Part shown: piece by piece, positions 61,316-64,000 of the stretch
Layout of the letters: every line of letters begins with the position of its first letter
How positions within the stretch are numbered: the first letter of the stretch is position 1
The notes under the pieces: generated by a model
Database searches by the model: none
What the model was told of the DNA's origin: nothing
The model's input: the letters and a program-made list of their open reading frames with translations, nothing else
Position numbers and translations under genes: made by a program
Origin: Yeosuana marina
GTDB lineage: Bacteria > Bacteroidota > Bacteroidia > Flavobacteriales > Flavobacteriaceae
Direction of reading: 5' to 3'
Length of the DNA stretch: 64,000 nt
NCBI RefSeq assembly: GCF_011762485.1
Contig: NZ_JAAKGI010000025.1
Location: 293,228 to 357,227, forward strand

Positions 61316-62044
61316 ATGAAACAGGCATTTTTACTAATATCTTTTTTATTATTGTTTCAAGCTACACAGGCACAGCTTTTTACAAAAGAGAAAGTAACCT
61401 ATGATGCCAATCAAGGTAAAGGATCTACCGATTATAATTTATTGCGATGGGGTTATTATCTGGGGTTTAACAATTATGATTTTAATTTTGATTACAATCA
61501 AGATTTAAGAGATATTTTTGTAAAACGAAGCGTAGGCTTTAATGTAGGTTTAATTGGTAATTTACGTATCAACAATTTTATAGATTTACGTTTGGAGCCA
61601 GGTTTAGTAATAACAACAAGAGAATTATATTATAGTCCTGAATACTTTCAAGGCGTTTCATATAACAATAATGATTTAATACGCGAGGTTAAATCTACTT
61701 ACGTGCATATTCCTTTATTAGTTAAATTTTCTACTAAAAGAATAAATAATTTCAAGCCATTTGTTGTTGGCGGTATTTCTACCGCATTAAACTTATCTAG
61801 CAACGAAAATAATCCAGACGATAATAATAATGGGCAATTCAGAACAACAAAAAATTCGTTGTTTTATGAGCTTGGTTTTGGTATTGATTTTTATTTATAC
61901 AATTTCAAATTCACGCCCTCTATTCGTGGTATTTTTGGTATTAACGATGAACTTATTAGAGACAAAGACCCAAACAGCCCTTGGACCAGTAATATTAATA
62001 GTATGAAAACAAGAGGCCTTTTTATCAACTTTACCTTTCAATAA
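61316..62044 (+). CDS. porT: PorT-like protein of the type IX secretion system
   Basis: A 242-residue outer-membrane beta-barrel protein. The start is taken at the ATG at 61316, where a signal peptide begins (MKQAFLLISFLLLFQATQAQ); a longer reading from 61241 overlaps menG and lacks a signal. The mature part has alternating strands (FNVGLIGNLRINNFIDLRLE) and an aromatic end (FINFTFQ). PorT is needed for T9SS assembly in Porphyromonas and Flavobacterium. The GH18 protein in this window carries a T9SS tail, so the system is in use. Confidence 0.88.
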   Translation: MKQAFLLISFLLLFQATQAQLFTKEKVTYDANQGKGSTDYNLLRWGYYLGFNNYDFNFDYNQDLRDIFVKRSVGFNVGLIGNLRINNFIDLRLEPGLVITTRELYYSPEYFQGVSYNNNDLIREVKSTYVHIPLLVKFSTKRINNFKPFVVGGISTALNLSSNENNPDDNNNGQFRTTKNSLFYELGFGIDFYLYNFKFTPSIRGIFGINDELIRDKDPNSPWTSNINSMKTRGLFINFTFQ

Positions 62045-62046
62045 AC

Positions 62047-62766
62047 TTATCGCCGTTTAAACTCGCTTAGTAAAATAGCTGTAGCAGTGGCAACATTTAA
62101 ACTTTCTGTAGCTTGCAAATCTCCAAATCTGGGAATACTTATTTTTTGGTTAACCAAACATTCAACCTCACTTGAAATACCGTTGGCCTCATTTCCTAAA
62201 ATTAAAATGCCTTTTAGAGGTAAAGTTGAAGTATAAACAGATGTTCCTTCCATAAAAGCACCATAACATGTTTGCTCAGTTTGCTCTAAAAATTTAAGCA
62301 AATCTGTATATATTATATTTACTCTGGTGATAGACCCCATAGTTGCTTGAATAACTTTTGGATTAAAGCAATCAACCGTTTCGTTACTACAAATCAAATG
62401 TTTCACCCCAAACCAGTCACACAATCTAATAATAGTTCCTAGGTTTCCTGGGTCTCGCACATCATCTAGAGCAACTATTAATTGATTATAATCTATGGAT
62501 TCTGAATCGGGTATTTCAAAAACCGCCAAAGCCCTATTAGGTGTTTTTAAAAAGCTAATCCGTTTTAATTCAGCTTCAGAAATTATTTCTTGGTTTTTGG
62601 CATCAATATTGAAGGATTCCGTCGTATATAAGGTGTGCAGAATAAATGATGATTGCAAAAACTCCTTGATTGTTTTAACACCCTCTACAACAAAAAGTTT
62701 GTGTTGCAATCTATATTTTTTTTGCTTTAAACTGTTTATTTGTTTTATTTGATTTTTTGATAGCAT
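62047..62766 (-). CDS. TrmH/SpoU-family RNA 2'-O-methyltransferase
   Basis: A 239-residue SpoU methyltransferase. An N-terminal RNA-binding domain (LSKNQIKQINSLKQKKYR, VEGVKTIKEFL) precedes the knotted SAM domain with LDDVRDPGNLGTIIRLCDWFG (motif 1), ILGNEANGIS (motif 2) and IPRFGDLQATESLNVATATAI (motif 3), all present in order. It likely modifies 23S rRNA. It converges with porT, 2 bases between stops. The menG-porT-spoU-bamA order is common in flavobacteria, as I recall. Confidence 0.95.
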   Translation of the reverse strand: MLSKNQIKQINSLKQKKYRLQHKLFVVEGVKTIKEFLQSSFILHTLYTTESFNIDAKNQEIISEAELKRISFLKTPNRALAVFEIPDSESIDYNQLIVALDDVRDPGNLGTIIRLCDWFGVKHLICSNETVDCFNPKVIQATMGSITRVNIIYTDLLKFLEQTEQTCYGAFMEGTSVYTSTLPLKGILILGNEANGISSEVECLVNQKISIPRFGDLQATESLNVATATAILLSEFKRR

Positions 62767-63067
62767 GGTATCAATATAATGGTTTCTCTTTTGCGATATA
62801 AAGAAAATGAAAAAAATATTGTTACCGTTAGTCTCAATAGATTATTTTTCATTTAGAAAAGGCGCTGATTACTATTTCTGTTTCAAAAGAAATAATCTAA
62901 AGAGGATTAACACCTTTACGAAATAATGTTGAAGAAGGACCTTTAAAAAAAGTAAGTATAAACAGATGAAATAATGTATTTTTGAACAAGATATAAAAGA
63001 CACATCAATTGCTATTTAATAATTTAAGAACAAACAAGTCAAAAATTTAATCAATTATAACTTCTAC
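62767..63067. promoter_or_regulatory. Divergent promoter region, SpoU and BamA/TamA-like genes
   Basis: About 300 bases without a gene. TATTTTTG at 62977-62984 matches TAnnTTTG on the plus strand and would serve the outer-membrane assembly gene from 84 bases upstream. No other structure is evident. Confidence 0.4.
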
Positions 63068-64000
63068 TTGAAACACGCGTTTAATTACATACTATCTTTT
63101 ATAATTATCTCTGTTTTAATAACATCCTGCGATGCCGTAAAAAGAGTCCCAGAAAGCGACTATTTACTAACCAAAAATTCGGTACATGTTAATGGTAAAA
63201 AAGATAATACCGAAACCATAAATAATTTGTTGTATCAAAAACCTAATAGCAAAATATTAAACTATCCATTACGCTTAAATATTTATAATCTGGCTCGTCC
63301 TAATATTGATTCCATCGTAAATGCTAATCTTGATAAAAAACCACATAAGAGAGCGCATTTAGAATCATTTTTGTCTAAAAAACAATTAGATAAATATATA
63401 GACTCGCGCATAAGTTTTAACGATTGGTTAAAAAAAACTGGGGAAGCGCCGGTTATTCTTAACGAAGACAGAACAAAAAAATCTATTAAACGACTGAATG
63501 ATTATTATATAAATAATGGTTGGTTTGATGTTGAATCAAATTATGAAATTCATAAAAAAAATAACCAGCGAGCAGAAGTTGATTATTTTGTAAAAACAGG
63601 AAATTCATTCATTATTGATTCTATTTCAAAAAAATATGAGCCTTCTGTGGTCGATTCCATATACAGACTTGTTCAAAGAAATAGTTTTATAAAACAAAAC
63701 GAACAATATAAAACGGTTAATTTACAATTAGAACGTGATCGCATTACAAGCGAATTACGAAATAAAGGTGTGTATCATTTTAGTCAAGATTACATCGCCT
63801 TTGAGGTAGATACTGTTGGCACTAATAAAAAAGTAAATATTGAAGTTCAAATACAAGACCGAGCTATTAGAAACCAAGATTCTGTTAGAAGAGAGCCTTT
63901 TAAAATTTATAACATAAAAGATGTTAATATTTATACTGATGGCACTTACGAACGAAGGAGCGAAACTAGAACCGATTCTATAAATTACAATGGGTATACC
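63068..64000 (+). CDS. BamA/TamA-like outer membrane assembly lipoprotein (partial, open at right edge)
   Basis: An open frame from TTG at 63068 to the last base of the window, 311 codons. An in-frame stop at 63020-63022 and no ATG before the lipoprotein signal support the TTG start. The product begins KHAFNYILSFIIISVLITSC (lipid Cys21), then has POTRA-like repeats (VHVNGKKDNTETINNLL, RLNDYYINNGWFDVE, ELRNKGVYHFSQDYIAF). The C-terminal barrel is outside. Lipid-anchored BamA/TamA proteins of this type in Bacteroidota are thought to assemble outer-membrane proteins. Confidence 0.8.
   Translation, partial: MKHAFNYILSFIIISVLITSCDAVKRVPESDYLLTKNSVHVNGKKDNTETINNLLYQKPNSKILNYPLRLNIYNLARPNIDSIVNANLDKKPHKRAHLESFLSKKQLDKYIDSRISFNDWLKKTGEAPVILNEDRTKKSIKRLNDYYINNGWFDVESNYEIHKKNNQRAEVDYFVKTGNSFIIDSISKKYEPSVVDSIYRLVQRNSFIKQNEQYKTVNLQLERDRITSELRNKGVYHFSQDYIAFEVDTVGTNKKVNIEVQIQDRAIRNQDSVRREPFKIYNIKDVNIYTDGTYERRSETRTDSINYNGYT

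Noticed and set aside
1..64000. tRNA, rRNA, CRISPR or insertion sequence
   Set aside because: No cloverleaf-like sequence, no regularly spaced direct repeats and no transposase gene or terminal inverted repeats were found on either strand by reading.

Overview
The window comes from a low-GC member of the Bacteroidota, most likely a marine Flavobacteriaceae. The evidence is SusC/SusD pairs, a type IX secretion C-terminal domain, PorT, menaquinone-type UbiE/MenG, lipoprotein signals of the flavobacterial kind, and -7 promoter boxes of the form TAnnTTTG instead of sigma70 boxes. Start sites rarely have a Shine-Dalgarno sequence. I see no rRNA, tRNA, CRISPR array, insertion sequence or prophage.

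Layout. 0-7 kb: cytochrome bd oxidase (cydAB), a sulfide:quinone-oxidoreductase-like flavoprotein followed by a 44-residue microprotein, and a P1B-4 type metal ATPase. 7-13.4 kb: a TolC/adaptor/RND efflux system followed by a PII-like protein and a DUF2892 membrane protein. 13.5-39.6 kb: the main feature, a divergent locus of 16 genes built around N-acetylmuramic acid (MurNAc) and peptidoglycan fragments. On the minus strand lie SusC, SusD, a NamZ-like protein, a sodium/solute symporter, a DUF6259-like glycosidase lipoprotein, MurQ, NagZ, a GH18 enzyme with a T9SS tail, a D-lactate-dehydrogenase-like FAD/Fe-S enzyme, a NagB-PIG-L fusion, a NagX/DUF5009 membrane protein and a glutamate-racemase-like lipoprotein. 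On the plus strand lie a DeoR regulator, two NamZ lipoproteins and an epimerase-like protein. 39.7-43.8 kb: TPR protein, rsmG, fatty acid desaturase, aminotransferase. 43.8-48.6 kb: a peptide export island with a double-glycine-type precursor that has four cysteines in its predicted mature part, two small membrane proteins, a thioredoxin-like protein and a peptidase-containing ABC transporter, facing a LuxR-type response regulator across a perfect operator-like palindrome. 48.7-57.4 kb: small envelope and stress proteins (lipoproteins, beta-barrel, holin-like, YtxH, Lmo0937) with a CHASE3 histidine kinase, response regulator and AraC regulator, then an AI-2E transporter. 57.5-64 kb: TrkH/TrkA, MenG, PorT, an SpoU rRNA methyltransferase and the start of a BamA/TamA-like lipoprotein.

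How the central locus may work (inference): SusCD imports peptidoglycan or muropeptide glycans through the outer membrane. GH18, NamZ and NagZ cut them to monosaccharides, and NagX and/or the symporter carry sugars over the inner membrane. MurQ splits MurNAc-6-P into GlcNAc-6-P and D-lactate, the FAD/Fe-S enzyme oxidises D-lactate, and NagB-PIG-L feeds glucosamine-6-P into glycolysis. A racemase lipoprotein could convert D-Glu from stem peptides outside the cytoplasm. No MurNAc kinase and no NagA are visible. The coupling of SusCD, three NamZ homologues and an exported racemase is the strongest candidate for an undescribed system here. The bacteriocin-like peptide island is the second.
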